From a virus, in IMG/VR virus record IMGVR_UViG_3300025010_000005, positions 36,705 to 100,704 of that record: a DNA stretch of 64,000 bases. The stretch is one strand, 5' to 3'. The position numbers were made by a program, and so were the translations under genes. The notes below the pieces were generated by a model. It did no database searches, was not told the DNA's origin, and worked only from the letters and a program-made list of their open reading frames with translations. Shown here piece after piece: positions 1 through 6,536 of this stretch. Every line of letters begins with the position of its first letter. Position 1 is the stretch's first letter.

Positions 1-86
1 AATTGGCACAACAAGATATGAATAAGAAATTGTTCGGAATCAAATCGGAGAGTAAATATAGCTTCTTCAAAGACTTGAAAGGATAA
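1..86 (+). CDS. C-terminal end of a truncated protein
   Basis: The reading frame starting at base 3 is open from the window edge to a TAA at 84-86 and gives at least 27 residues ending in FFKDLKG. The beginning lies outside the window, so no family can be assigned. The next small gene begins 3 bases after the stop, which suggests a polycistronic early operon. Confidence 0.5.
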   Translation, partial: LAQQDMNKKLFGIKSESKYSFFKDLKG

Positions 87-89
87 ATT

Positions 90-194
90 ATGCCAATTGT
101 AGAAATGGTTCTTGCTTCCATCGCTGGCGGAGTTATTGGTTGGTTTATTGGAGAAGCTATCTGGCTTGTTTTAGTAACCGTCTTTAAATTTTGA
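90..194 (+). CDS. Small hydrophobic membrane peptide (34 aa)
   Basis: ATG at 90 opens a 34-residue frame ending TGA at 192-194. After the first few residues the product is one hydrophobic stretch with glycines (SIAGGVIGWFIGEAIWLVLV), so a single membrane span is likely. It starts 3 bases after the preceding stop and is followed by a good ribosome site for the next gene. The function is unknown. Its small size lowers confidence, but operon-like spacing and uniform hydrophobicity support it. Confidence 0.45.
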   Translation: MPIVEMVLASIAGGVIGWFIGEAIWLVLVTVFKF

Positions 195-206
195 GAGGAG
201 AATAAA

Positions 207-365
207 ATGAGTGGAGAAATTATAAATAAAGTTTTGCCTTGTGGAAATAAAGTCGTTAGCAATGATGGGAAGTTTTGGATATCTTCTTGTTTCGATTTAC
301 CTTGCGCAGAATGTGATATGGAAAACTATAACAAATGTAAACGCGACTTTCAAGTTATTGAATAA
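207..365 (+). CDS. Small cysteine-rich protein (52 aa)
   Basis: ATG at 207 is preceded by GAGAGGAGAATAAA, a strong ribosome site. The 52 residues contain five cysteines, including a PCAECD pair and a later NKCKRD cysteine, so a small metal-binding or zinc-knuckle-like fold is possible. No family is recognised. It sits in the run of tiny + strand genes that all share GGAG-AATAA leaders, as is typical of phage early host-takeover genes. Confidence 0.5.
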   Translation: MSGEIINKVLPCGNKVVSNDGKFWISSCFDLPCAECDMENYNKCKRDFQVIE

Positions 366-427
366 AAGGAGGAGAATAATACATTATATTTGTTTGACTA
401 GAACCAGATAAATAAAGGAGAATAATA

Positions 428-667
428 ATGATTAAACTGTGTTATCAAATTGTTTGGAATGTCATTTACAACAAAGACCATTCGATGCTCATGAATCTCA
501 CAAGCCAGGAATTGGTTAAGGAGATGGTGACCTATTTACAAGACATCGACCAGAAGCTTTCAATTCAAGAATATGCAATTGAACAAATGTTTAGAAGAGG
601 TTGCATCCAATGTGTCATTGCAAAATTTTGTTTGCATTCCCTAAACGTTGAGAAGAAGGAGATTTGA
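428..667 (+). CDS. Hypothetical early protein (79 aa)
   Basis: ATG at 428 follows AAAGGAGAATAATA, a near-ideal ribosome site. The 79-residue product is mixed helical with a C-terminal cysteine cluster (CIQCVIAKFC) that could bind metal. It is unrelated to any family I can name. The stop overlaps the next start (TGATG), indicating translational coupling within the operon. Confidence 0.6.
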   Translation: MIKLCYQIVWNVIYNKDHSMLMNLTSQELVKEMVTYLQDIDQKLSIQEYAIEQMFRRGCIQCVIAKFCLHSLNVEKKEI

Positions 668-930
668 TGATGAGTAAACCAGATGTTAAAATTTATAAAG
701 TATTAGATTTTTATAATGTAATGTCTTACATTCGAGAAGAATTTGGCATCGAGTTTTATAATGAATTTGATAATTGGTTTTATTCTAGGCATAATGTTAA
801 CAATGATTCTATGATAAACATTTATGTTGATGATATCAACAACGAGTTTCACAAATTTCTAAAAGAAACATTTCCGGAAGCTTTAAACGGAACACACAAT
901 GATATTATCCGCTTCTGGGTTTCGTGGTAA
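667..930 (+). CDS. Hypothetical early protein (87 aa)
   Basis: I prefer ATG 667, which overlaps the preceding TGA and sits six bases after AAGGAG; a second ATG at 670 is also possible. The product is acidic and aromatic-rich (for example EFYNEFDNWFYSRHNV) and ends RFWVSW. There is no recognisable domain. It is followed after 12 bases by another gene with the same AAAGGAGAATAA leader, so it belongs to the same operon. Confidence 0.6.
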   Translation: MMSKPDVKIYKVLDFYNVMSYIREEFGIEFYNEFDNWFYSRHNVNNDSMINIYVDDINNEFHKFLKETFPEALNGTHNDIIRFWVSW

Positions 931-942
931 AGGAGAATAAAG

Positions 943-1149
943 ATGGATGAAGAAGATTTGAAAAATTTGGAAAGCTGGTTATCTTATGAAGTGGAACAAA
1001 ATCTTGATAGGTATATGGGAAAGGTTTTAGACCTAATCATAGACTATCGAGAAATTACAAAAGATAGAGATGAATGGGAGAAAATGTATAACAAGTTAAA
1101 AGACAATATTCCAGAACGTTGTACTGGTTGTGATGAGAAGGGATGTTGA
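943..1149 (+). CDS. Small protein with C-terminal Cys cluster (68 aa)
   Basis: ATG at 943 lies behind AAAGGAGAATAAAG. The 68-residue protein is mostly charged helix (probable coiled coil, residues 1-50) and ends ERCTGCDEKGC, a CxxC plus a terminal Cys that could bind zinc or act in redox chemistry. It is the last gene of the leftmost early cluster; a structured region and an intrinsic terminator follow at 1261-1287. Function unknown. Confidence 0.6.
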   Translation: MDEEDLKNLESWLSYEVEQNLDRYMGKVLDLIIDYREITKDRDEWEKMYNKLKDNIPERCTGCDEKGC

Positions 1150-1152
1150 ATA

Positions 1153-1260
1153 TGGCCCCTGGGCCACAAATATCTAGGGAATAGAATATTCCCCCCTATG
1201 GGTGAAATATCCTTGGGGCGAACGCACTATAATCCTGGAATTTAATATCTACTTCTAATG
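1153..1260. other. Structured non-coding stretch with stacked hairpins
   Basis: No credible gene is present. Sequence shows TGGCCC-CT-GGGCCA at 1153-1166 and GGGAATA-GAA-TATTCCC at 1177-1193, then a CCCC/GGGG pairing further on, directly followed by the terminator at 1261. It may be a structured 3' untranslated region or a small RNA released from it. Confidence 0.4.
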
Positions 1261-1287
1261 GAGGCCGTATTTTACGGTCTCTTTTTT
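1261..1287 (+). terminator. Intrinsic terminator of the left early operon
   Basis: GAGGCCGTA (1261-1269) pairs with TACGGTCTC (1273-1281) around a 3-base loop, followed by six T residues. Confidence 0.8.
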
Positions 1288-1490
1288 GCTTGGGACTATA
1301 CTGATCGGTATATTACAGTCTTAGGATTTGAAAAGTGGACCCATATTTCAAATTATTGAGCGTGTTTTTAAATAAAGAAGAAAAAGAGAGAAGATAATAT
1401 TTAGTCAAATGATTGAAGAACGGAAGAAAAAGAGAAGAGAAATAAACATTAAGCGTTAATAACAACATATATTTGAGGTGTGTTGGAGGA
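1288..1490. other. Intergenic stretch, purine-rich, no clear gene
   Basis: Between the terminator and the small frame at 1491 I see only A/G-rich sequence and a 16-codon frame without a ribosome site near 1411. No convincing promoter is visible. Confidence 0.3.
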
Positions 1491-1595
1491 ATGAGAAGAT
1501 TGAATGAAAATTTTGTTGAGTATTATAAAGAAATGAAAGAATTTTGTATGTTATTTTGTAAGATATATAAGAAAAGAAGAAAAATTGAAAGATAA
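1491..1595 (+). CDS. Possible basic micropeptide (34 aa)
   Basis: ATG at 1491 directly follows TTGGAGGA, and the frame runs 34 codons to TAA 1593-1595. The product is strongly basic at its C-terminus (KKRRKIER) and amphipathic. No family is known. The ribosome-site spacing is very short, so this remains tentative. Confidence 0.3.
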   Translation: MRRLNENFVEYYKEMKEFCMLFCKIYKKRRKIER

Positions 1596-1597
1596 AT

Positions 1598-1684
1598 ATG
1601 TCCGATATGTTTTATTTTGGTTCTGCAAAAGAACTTCCTTCCATCGATTTATGGAATAGAACAAGACAAAAAAAATACACTTAG
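1598..1684 (+). CDS. Possible micropeptide (28 aa)
   Basis: ATG at 1598 lies two bases after the preceding stop and the frame ends TAG 1682-1684. The 28-residue product begins MSDMFYFGSAKELPSIDLW. It is plausible as a coupled small gene but supported only by spacing. Confidence 0.25.
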   Translation: MSDMFYFGSAKELPSIDLWNRTRQKKYT

Positions 1685-1876
1685 ACTCTTTTTACAAGAA
1701 TTTAAGCGTTATAGTTATTTTATATTATTATTCCCATATATTGATCTGTCTTATGGTCTCCTGCATGGGACTAGTCTCTTAACAATTCTTAATGTTAAGT
1801 TTTGTAAAGCTTCATTCATCGTTACAAACTACCCTCCATAGGACTATTCCCATTAGTTTTAAGGCGTGAATCGCTC

Positions 1877-1892
1877 AGGTCAAACTTGACCT
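1877..1892. promoter_or_regulatory. Perfect 7-bp palindrome, possible operator
   Basis: AGGTCAA-AC-TTGACCT is a perfect inverted repeat with a 2-base centre, the geometry expected for a dimeric DNA-binding protein. No adjacent promoter was identified within 40 bases, so its role is unproven. Confidence 0.3.
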
Positions 1893-2017
1893 AAAAATGT
1901 TTTTATCGGCCTTAAATCATTTCTGACAAAACATTCAATATAAGGAAAAAACCGATGTTTTCGTTTTGAAGGATCGAGCGACAAGCATGGCGGAGTCCGA
2001 TGGAGTTGTATATAAGC

Positions 2018-2037
2018 GAGGCGAAGTCTCTTTTTTT
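2018..2037 (+). terminator. Intrinsic terminator
   Basis: GAGGC-GAA-GTCTC forms a 5-bp stem followed by seven T residues. It isolates the downstream coiled-coil gene from upstream transcription. Confidence 0.5.
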
Positions 2038-2131
2038 CCTGAAGTCGAGTAAACAAGTCGAGAGTCCAGGACTCTGCTATGTACCATAGTAAAGCTGGAA
2101 AAATTGATCTAATTTTGTTTTCTAAAACCCC

Positions 2132-2160
2132 TTGACAGGAGAAACGATCGGAGTTAATCT
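2132..2160 (+). promoter_or_regulatory. Sigma70-type promoter for the 2304 gene
   Basis: TTGACA at 2132-2137, a 17-bp spacer, and TAATCT at 2155-2160. The -10 is imperfect but the -35 and spacing are ideal. Confidence 0.5.
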
Positions 2161-2303
2161 TGTTTCAAGTTCAAAGGGACATTGACAATTTGAGGGAAAA
2201 CAAGCGTAACGGCGAAAGCCAACAAAACGCCATGCTATTATGTTATAGCCGTTTTCTCACTCATACCATAGCGCTCCAAGTGAGCGCGGAAAAGGACTAT
2301 CTA

Positions 2304-2921
2304 ATGGCTAAAGCAAATGACAACACCACCACCAAGCAAGCTCAACTCCAAGCCGCTATCGACAACGAAGCGATGATCAAGGCGGCCACTCAAGAGCCTA
2401 ATGAGGCTCAGCAGGAAACGGAAAAGATCATGGCTGTCATCGCCAATCCGATCGAGTTGTTGCGCAACAAGAAAAAAGTGGCTTTGCAGGCGGAAATTGA
2501 CGAATTGAAGGCTTTGATGGTCGATCCTGAAGCGATCGATCAAGCAAGGGAAGACCTCGAATTGGCCGAGTCCAACTATAACACCGCCAAACAAGCCTAC
2601 GATGCCCTCAAGGCCTCCAACCGTGACGCTGAAGTATATTTGAATCAGTTGACGGCCGACATGGGCAAGCTCAATGCTCCCATCTCAGTTCAAAGCGCAC
2701 CCACTGGCTCCCGTCAAAGGACGGATAGCACTCAACTCCTCTCCAAGCTTCCCTCCACGTTCAAGCGTGGCGACATGAAGCAAGCGCTTGCCAACGTCAA
2801 AGGATGTGACGTGGACATGGTGAGTGATAACAGCGTTTCCGGCATGATCTACAAATTGGCGCATGGTGAGCGCCCGGTAATCCAACCCACCAACAACTCC
2901 GGCGAATACTCCAAGGTTTAA
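2304..2921 (+). CDS. GC-richer coiled-coil protein, function unknown (205 aa)
   Basis: I take ATG 2304, preceded by AAAAGGACTATCTA; the frame is open further upstream from a TTG at 2160, but that stretch overlaps the promoter start region. The product is largely alpha-helical with long charged coiled coil (about residues 1-125: repeated KAALQAEIDEL-like heptads), a Ser/Thr/Gln linker, and a C-terminal globular part (about 150-205) with a PSTFKRGDMKQALANVKG stretch. I do not recognise the family. Codon use is clearly GC-richer than its AT-rich neighbours, indicating recent acquisition. It has its own promoter and a strong terminator, so it behaves as a single-gene cassette (a moron-like unit, by inference). 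Confidence 0.75.
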   Translation: MAKANDNTTTKQAQLQAAIDNEAMIKAATQEPNEAQQETEKIMAVIANPIELLRNKKKVALQAEIDELKALMVDPEAIDQAREDLELAESNYNTAKQAYDALKASNRDAEVYLNQLTADMGKLNAPISVQSAPTGSRQRTDSTQLLSKLPSTFKRGDMKQALANVKGCDVDMVSDNSVSGMIYKLAHGERPVIQPTNNSGEYSKV

Positions 2922-2927
2922 CGCAAG

Positions 2928-2955
2928 GGACTCCCGAATGGGAGTCCTTTTTTTA
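2928..2955 (+). terminator. Strong intrinsic terminator
   Basis: GGACTCCC-GAAT-GGGAGTCC followed by seven T residues, directly after the coiled-coil gene. A degenerate second copy of the same arm (TTCGGGAGTC plus eight T) occurs near 3016-3034. Confidence 0.85.
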
Positions 2956-3057
2956 ACTATATATCCTCACAGACTCCTCACAGAAGTTATACGCTTCCTT
3001 TGTGTTTAAAGTCCGATTCGGGAGTCTTTTTTTTCTGTTTTTCTTGCTTAACATATA

Positions 3058-3086
3058 TTGACAACAGACTATGAACCTGCTATTGT
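3058..3086 (+). promoter_or_regulatory. Sigma70-type promoter
   Basis: TTGACA (3058-3063), exactly 17 bp, TATTGT (3081-3086). It lies 33 bases before the ATG of the 52-residue gene. Confidence 0.7.
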
Positions 3087-3119
3087 GTAGGAGTGGACGC
3101 AAGGGAAAGGAGAAACGCA

Positions 3120-3278
3120 ATGACAATTAAGGAATTTAAAGCTTTGATGGTCAAGACGGCAGCCGAAAACAAAAACAATAAAATAATATTTAAAGCGTGT
3201 TTCGGGGCGTTAGAGTCCATTAATTTCGAGGTTGACTGGCTGGACGTAATTGAACAGTACAAAGGGAAGGGAGGCTAA
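3120..3278 (+). CDS. Small hypothetical protein (52 aa)
   Basis: ATG at 3120 follows GGGAAAGGAGAAACGCA, a strong ribosome site. The 52 residues (MTIKEFKALMVKTAAENK at the start, then FEVDWLDVIEQYKGKGG) suggest a compact helical protein. It has its own sigma70-type promoter and an intrinsic terminator that overlaps the stop codon, so it is a one-gene transcription unit. No known family. Confidence 0.65.
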   Translation: MTIKEFKALMVKTAAENKNNKIIFKACFGALESINFEVDWLDVIEQYKGKGG

Positions 3279-3293
3279 CGCCTCCTTTTTTTT
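3270..3293 (+). terminator. Intrinsic terminator overlapping a stop codon
   Basis: GGAGGC-TAAC-GCCTCC plus eight T residues. The TAA of the 52-residue gene forms part of the loop. Confidence 0.75.
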
Positions 3294-3569
3294 GCCTATA
3301 TGTCAATTGACGGGTATATCATGGCACCTTCCATACAATCGCTTTAAACACCTCTCACAGCCTCAGGAAGGCCCCTTACATATGGCCATGCTACAATCTA
3401 TCATCCGACCAGGAGAGGCACCTTTACGACTCAACCAGGGTGCTTCTGCAACACGAGTCCAAAATAGGCCCCCTGTCGCAAAAATTTCGGGAGTCTGCAT
3501 GTGGGTGGGGGCTGGATGGGTGACAATATATTAGTAGTATTTAACCGTTTGTCGGAATCGCTGACCGGA
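3294..3569. other. Non-coding region of 276 bases
   Basis: There is a 10-bp palindrome GTCAATTGAC at 3302-3311 and otherwise base composition unlike the flanking AT-rich genes. A + strand frame here starts inside the preceding terminator and has no ribosome site. I see no RNA gene that I can name. Confidence 0.3.
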
Positions 3570-3833
3570 TTAAAACAAAGTAATTTCGACTAAGGCAATA
3601 AATTTTAGATCAAAAAATTTACCACTCAATCTTGTTTGTTCTGTTTTTATGTAATTTAATTTCTTCATTCTCCTAATATATCCTGCAATCTGGTTAAATG
3701 TATATTCTTCTTTGTTATAATTAAATTCTAAAAGTATATCTCTATAACTTTTTGGGTCTTCATTCTTTATAATTTGTAAAATTTTAACATATTTTCTGTT
3801 ATAAGCATTATTTTTTAAAGAAATTTTTTGCAT
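3570..3833 (-). CDS. Winged-helix-like DNA-binding protein (87 aa)
   Basis: The start is set at ATG 3833 because AAAGGAGACAAAT precedes it; a longer in-frame start at 3905 lacks a ribosome site and would run through the inverted repeat. The 87-residue product has an N-terminal helical region (YVKILQIIKNEDPKSYRDIL) then a recognition-helix-like stretch (TFNQIAGYIRRMKKLNYI) followed by a beta wing, the order expected of a winged helix-turn-helix. The inverted repeat just upstream (3859-3883) may be its own operator. Function as a regulator is an inference from fold-like pattern only. Confidence 0.6.
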   Translation of the reverse strand: MQKISLKNNAYNRKYVKILQIIKNEDPKSYRDILLEFNYNKEEYTFNQIAGYIRRMKKLNYIKTEQTRLSGKFFDLKFIALVEITLF

Positions 3834-3858
3834 ATTTGTCTCCTTTATACCGTTAACC

Positions 3859-3883
3859 ACAAACGTTGACCGTAATCGTTTGT
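3859..3883 (-). promoter_or_regulatory. Inverted repeat upstream of winged-helix gene
   Basis: ACAAACG and CGTTTGT are perfect inverted copies separated by 11 bases, 26-50 bases upstream of the start. Related AACGTTTGTC or ACCGTTTGTC sequences occur at about 3544 and 7097. Likely operator, possibly autoregulatory. Confidence 0.4.
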
Positions 3884-4025
3884 CACTTTTTATTTTATAT
3901 ATCACGTCTCCTAATATAACAAATTAGAACTCTACATCTCCTATTTGATGTATTAGATTCATTTAAACATTTTCAGAAATTGTATAAGGTGTATTTGTAC
4001 GTCTCCTGTTACAACTTAACCTTAC

Positions 4026-4053
4026 AAAAAGAAGCCCCCTTTATGGAGGCTTC
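4026..4053 (-). terminator. Intrinsic terminator after the muramidase gene
   Basis: On the - strand GAAGCCTCC-ATAAA-GGGGGCTTC is followed by five T residues (4030-4026). Confidence 0.7.
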
Positions 4054-4104
4054 ATCATATCTAAATGAATAAAACTTTTCGGGCAAAGCATATAAACTTC
4101 TGGT

Positions 4105-4527
4105 TTATTTAACTCCAAGAACTCTACGACTATATCTACTTCTATATATGCCTCTGGAAACAACTGCTGATCTTCCCATATTATAGGCACATAAGGTTCT
4201 ATGCCAATCTCCATTGAAGAACAAATTAAGTCTCTTAAGCAATCGAGCGCCAGCGTTAATATTGTCTTGAGGGTTATTCCACTTCTCTCCTTTATAGAAG
4301 TGATCTAATTTAACTTGCATCAATCCATATGCTTGACCAGAAACAACTGTTCTCCTAAAGCTTGATTCATACAAAATAACTCTTTTAATTATCTTCTCTG
4401 GTACTTTATATCTCACTGAAGCAGAATATATCTCTTTATTGTATCTGTCTCTTATATCTCCTGCATACACCTTTTCGGGTAAACAAATATTAAATAGTAA
4501 AACAATTAATAATATATATCTTAGAAT
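4105..4527 (-). CDS. Exported SLT-type lytic transglycosylase, probable AUU start
   Basis: The SLT domain is clear: catalytic Glu in ILYESSFRR, then AYGLMQV, then a GARLLKRL helix, then CAYNMGRSAV, the standard order of GH23 lytic transglycosylases that cleave peptidoglycan glycan strands. The first conventional start (GTG 4470) gives 121 residues without export signal. Extending the frame 19 codons upstream to ATT at 4527 adds LRYILLIVLLFNICLPEKVYA, an excellent signal peptide with a VYA cleavage site, and places the start six bases after AAGGAG. I therefore infer initiation at AUU (a rare start known from infC) giving 140 residues; a sequencing or replication error changing ATG is the alternative. 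The role may be wall degradation in lysis or entry. Confidence 0.75.
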   Translation of the reverse strand: MLRYILLIVLLFNICLPEKVYAGDIRDRYNKEIYSASVRYKVPEKIIKRVILYESSFRRTVVSGQAYGLMQVKLDHFYKGEKWNNPQDNINAGARLLKRLNLFFNGDWHRTLCAYNMGRSAVVSRGIYRSRYSRRVLGVK

Positions 4528-4539
4528 GATTATCTCCTT

Positions 4540-4969
4540 ATTCTCTGGTATATCCGTTAAAAATAAAATAAACTCCTAACTATTATCTAGTTAAGAGTCT
4601 TATAAATCCCATATATCTCGTATAGTCTTCTTTTATAGTCTCCTACGTGAGTAGGATAACCAGGAAGGTTAAACTGAACTATCCCGTTGTCCCTCGTCTC
4701 TTTCTTTCATCCTTTGATGGTTTCACGAGGTTTTTTGGAACACCCGTTTATAAACATCAGAAAATGCCGAATAGTATTTTGGCACTATTCAGAAAGAGCG
4801 AGGAACAGCGGATGAAGTTGTACACCTCCACTTGATAGTTCAGATAACCTCTGGTTTTTGTTTGTTCCCAGTATAGGCCGATCTTCACTAGGTACTTGTC
4901 GTTGCCCCTGTCCCTACAGCCCAACGTGTTGAATTCTATTTCAACATTAAACTTGTACCATGTATTATT
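4540..4969. other. Non-coding region with hairpins
   Basis: About 430 bases without a supported gene. CCTCGT (4692-4697) pairs with ACGAGG (4725-4730) before six T, terminator-like with a large loop; GAATAGT-8 bases-ACTATTC forms a perfect hairpin at 4769-4790 with a competing TGCC/GGCA pairing. Base composition is more balanced than the genes. It may encode a small RNA. Confidence 0.35.
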
Positions 4970-5410
4970 TTACATCTCTTTTGCTAATTCATCACATCTC
5001 TCATTGTATTGGTTTCCAGAATGTCCTCTTACATATTGCCATGTAATATCCAAACCTTGAGTCTTCTGGTCTAACTCAATCCAAAGGTCTATATTTTTAT
5101 ATTTGGAGTTAGAATCGAATTGACCAATCCTCTTCCAGTTATGAATCCATTTTGTTATACCACTGATTACATACATGGAATCTGTATGAATCGTTATAGG
5201 GATTGTTTTTATATCTAATTTGTTCATTACCAAGATTGCTGCTTTTAATTCTTCCCTATTATTTGTTGTATATGCAGATCGTTCACCTTTAAATTCTCTT
5301 TTTTGAATTGTAAAGTGTTCGTTTCTAAGTAATAATATTGCAGAATGATTTCCTGAACCGGGATTTCCCAAACATGATCCATCACAATATGCTTCTATTT
5401 TAAAACTCAA
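4970..5410 (-). CDS. rnhA: Ribonuclease HI
   Basis: This enzyme hydrolyses the RNA strand of RNA-DNA hybrids, for example primers during phage replication. All catalytic motifs are visible in the 146-residue protein: YCDGSCLGNPGSG with the first Asp, NNREELKAA with Glu, IHTDSMYVI with the second Asp, and VRGHSGNQYNERCDELAKE with the His and last Asp. Length matches single-domain RNase HI. It is the last but one gene of the leftward accessory group, separated from its upstream neighbour by an intrinsic terminator at 5424-5446, so it may be read through or have its own promoter. Confidence 0.95.
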   Translation of the reverse strand: MSFKIEAYCDGSCLGNPGSGNHSAILLLRNEHFTIQKREFKGERSAYTTNNREELKAAILVMNKLDIKTIPITIHTDSMYVISGITKWIHNWKRIGQFDSNSKYKNIDLWIELDQKTQGLDITWQYVRGHSGNQYNERCDELAKEM

Positions 5411-5423
5411 ATTTCCCCCTAAT

Positions 5424-5446
5424 AAAAAGGCCAGATTTCTCTGGCC
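5424..5446 (-). terminator. Intrinsic terminator
   Basis: On the - strand GGCCAG-AGAAAT-CTGGCC is followed by five T residues. It lies between the FTR-like gene and rnhA. Confidence 0.7.
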
Positions 5447-5453
5447 AATAAAT

Positions 5454-5696
5454 TTACTTGCTCTGGAATAACATACAATGGCATTGTCCGTTAAACTGTA
5501 TATTATCTTCTGAATCTTTACAAGGGCAAATATATTGTCTTCTACTAACCTCTGGAACTAAATCAATAACAATGCATGGACAATAAGCTCGCTTGTATAT
5601 TTTCTCGTTGTGTGCAAGTCCTTCAACGATTGTGTCATATACTTCTTCGTTTACTGTATATCCTTTTATTTCGGCATACTTCTTTATATTAAGCAT
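5454..5696 (-). CDS. Ferredoxin-thioredoxin reductase catalytic-chain-like protein
   Basis: The 80-residue protein has the signature of the FTR catalytic beta subunit: CPC (about residue 39-41), CPC (about 57-59) and GQCHCMLF near the C-terminus. In the known family (for example cyanobacterial FTR) these three CxC pairs hold a 4Fe-4S cluster beside a redox-active disulphide that reduces thioredoxin. Spacing here is 15 and 12 residues rather than the classical 16 and 8, so it is a divergent member. The usual alpha subunit is not visible nearby. It might reduce a phage or host thioredoxin-like partner; that is inference. Start ATG 5696 follows GAGGTAAA. Confidence 0.75.
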   Translation of the reverse strand: MLNIKKYAEIKGYTVNEEVYDTIVEGLAHNEKIYKRAYCPCIVIDLVPEVSRRQYICPCKDSEDNIQFNGQCHCMLFQSK

Positions 5697-5697
5697 T

Positions 5698-5880
5698 TTA
5701 CCTCTTCATATTATAATTCAATTCTGAGTCTTCATACCAGCAGAGTGTATTATCTCCGAAGATCAACAAGTAAGGTAAGTTATTATTATCACGAAAATCT
5801 ACTCTGTGAACAATTCCAACTCTTCCAACATTATTATCCTTTTGGTTGATAACGACAACTTCATCATCTAATCGAAACAT
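5698..5880 (-). CDS. Small beta-rich hypothetical protein (60 aa)
   Basis: ATG 5880 follows AATAGGAGGAAACAAAG, a strong ribosome site. The product alternates hydrophobic and charged residues (DEVVVINQ, VGIVHRVDF, YLLIFGDN), an SH3-like beta-barrel pattern, but I cannot assign a family. Its stop abuts the FTR-like gene start, so the two are likely co-translated. Confidence 0.6.
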   Translation of the reverse strand: MFRLDDEVVVINQKDNNVGRVGIVHRVDFRDNNNLPYLLIFGDNTLCWYEDSELNYNMKR

Positions 5881-5896
5881 CTTTGTTTCCTCCTAT

Positions 5897-6190
5897 TTAC
5901 TTCAACTCCACTATATAATCCCGGAGATTATTTAAGTCCCAATAAAGATCTTTGTTTCCGATTCTCGTTTCAATGATGTAACTGCAAGTATCTAATTCTG
6001 TATCAATATCATAACAATGGATTCCACAATAATTTATATCTCCGTAAGTGAACACGATTAAGAAAGAATCTTCTGCTTCTCTAACGTATTCAATATTCAC
6101 TTGTTTCATCTCTGTTAGTTGCGAGAACACGTTAGCCATTTCGCCAAAATCACAATGTTTGATCACACCAAATAAATTTGAGCAATCCAT
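5897..6190 (-). CDS. Hypothetical protein (97 aa)
   Basis: ATG 6190 lies behind GAAGGGAGAAACTTAAAG. The acidic 97-residue product has a central beta pattern (SFLIVFTYGDINYCGIHCYDID) and no motif I recognise. It overlaps nothing and sits in a tightly spaced leftward operon of similarly sized unknowns. Confidence 0.6.
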   Translation of the reverse strand: MDCSNLFGVIKHCDFGEMANVFSQLTEMKQVNIEYVREAEDSFLIVFTYGDINYCGIHCYDIDTELDTCSYIIETRIGNKDLYWDLNNLRDYIVELK

Positions 6191-6192
6191 CT

Positions 6193-6522
6193 TTAAGTTT
6201 CTCCCTTCATCACTTCCAATACTTTTCTAGCAATTTCATCTTTTTCTTTTCTCTCTTCAATTTCTTGAAGTCTAATAACTTCTTTAATATGATTTCTTAA
6301 TTGAACGCATTCTAACCAATCTAATTTAATTTCATAAAATCCAAAATCCCAACCATTTTTTTTATCATATTTATTAAACGTAATCGTTCTAAAAAATAAA
6401 TTAATATTAACCCTAGCTGAAAGTGTTGGAAGATATTCGTCATCTGAATTTATAACATAAAATGTTCCGTGGTCTTGTATATATTTCATTGAATAAAGTA
6501 ATTTAAGATATTGATCTCTCAT
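6193..6522 (-). CDS. Hypothetical protein (109 aa)
   Basis: ATG 6522 follows TAAGGAGATAATTAAAT. The 109-residue protein has a beta-rich first half and a long charged C-terminal helix (HIKEVIRLQEIEERKEKDEI). Two bases separate its stop from the next start. No family recognised. Confidence 0.6.
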   Translation of the reverse strand: MRDQYLKLLYSMKYIQDHGTFYVINSDDEYLPTLSARVNINLFFRTITFNKYDKKNGWDFGFYEIKLDWLECVQLRNHIKEVIRLQEIEERKEKDEIARKVLEVMKGET

Positions 6523-6536
6523 ATTTAATTATCTCC

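Larger units (their letters stand above)
1685..2131. other. Non-coding region with palindromes and a terminator
   Basis: About 450 bases with no convincing gene. It contains the palindrome at 1877-1892, a terminator at 2018-2037, and a nearly loopless AGAGTCC-A-GGACTCT inverted repeat at 2061-2075 next to two direct AAGTCGAG copies. It ends at a promoter (2132-2160). Confidence 0.4.

Noticed and set aside
1617-1841. Open frame of 74 codons starting at TTG
   Set aside because: No ribosome site, no recognisable protein features, and it overlaps a better-supported small frame; treated as non-coding.
2301-2885. Antisense frames opposite the coiled-coil gene
   Set aside because: They are shadows of a GC-richer gene in the reverse frame, with no start signals.
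3306-3338. TTGACG followed by TACAAT as a promoter
   Set aside because: The spacer is 21 bp, too long for sigma70; no gene follows.
3250-3534. Open frame of 94 codons on + strand
   Set aside because: It starts within the upstream gene and runs through an intrinsic terminator; no ribosome site and odd composition.
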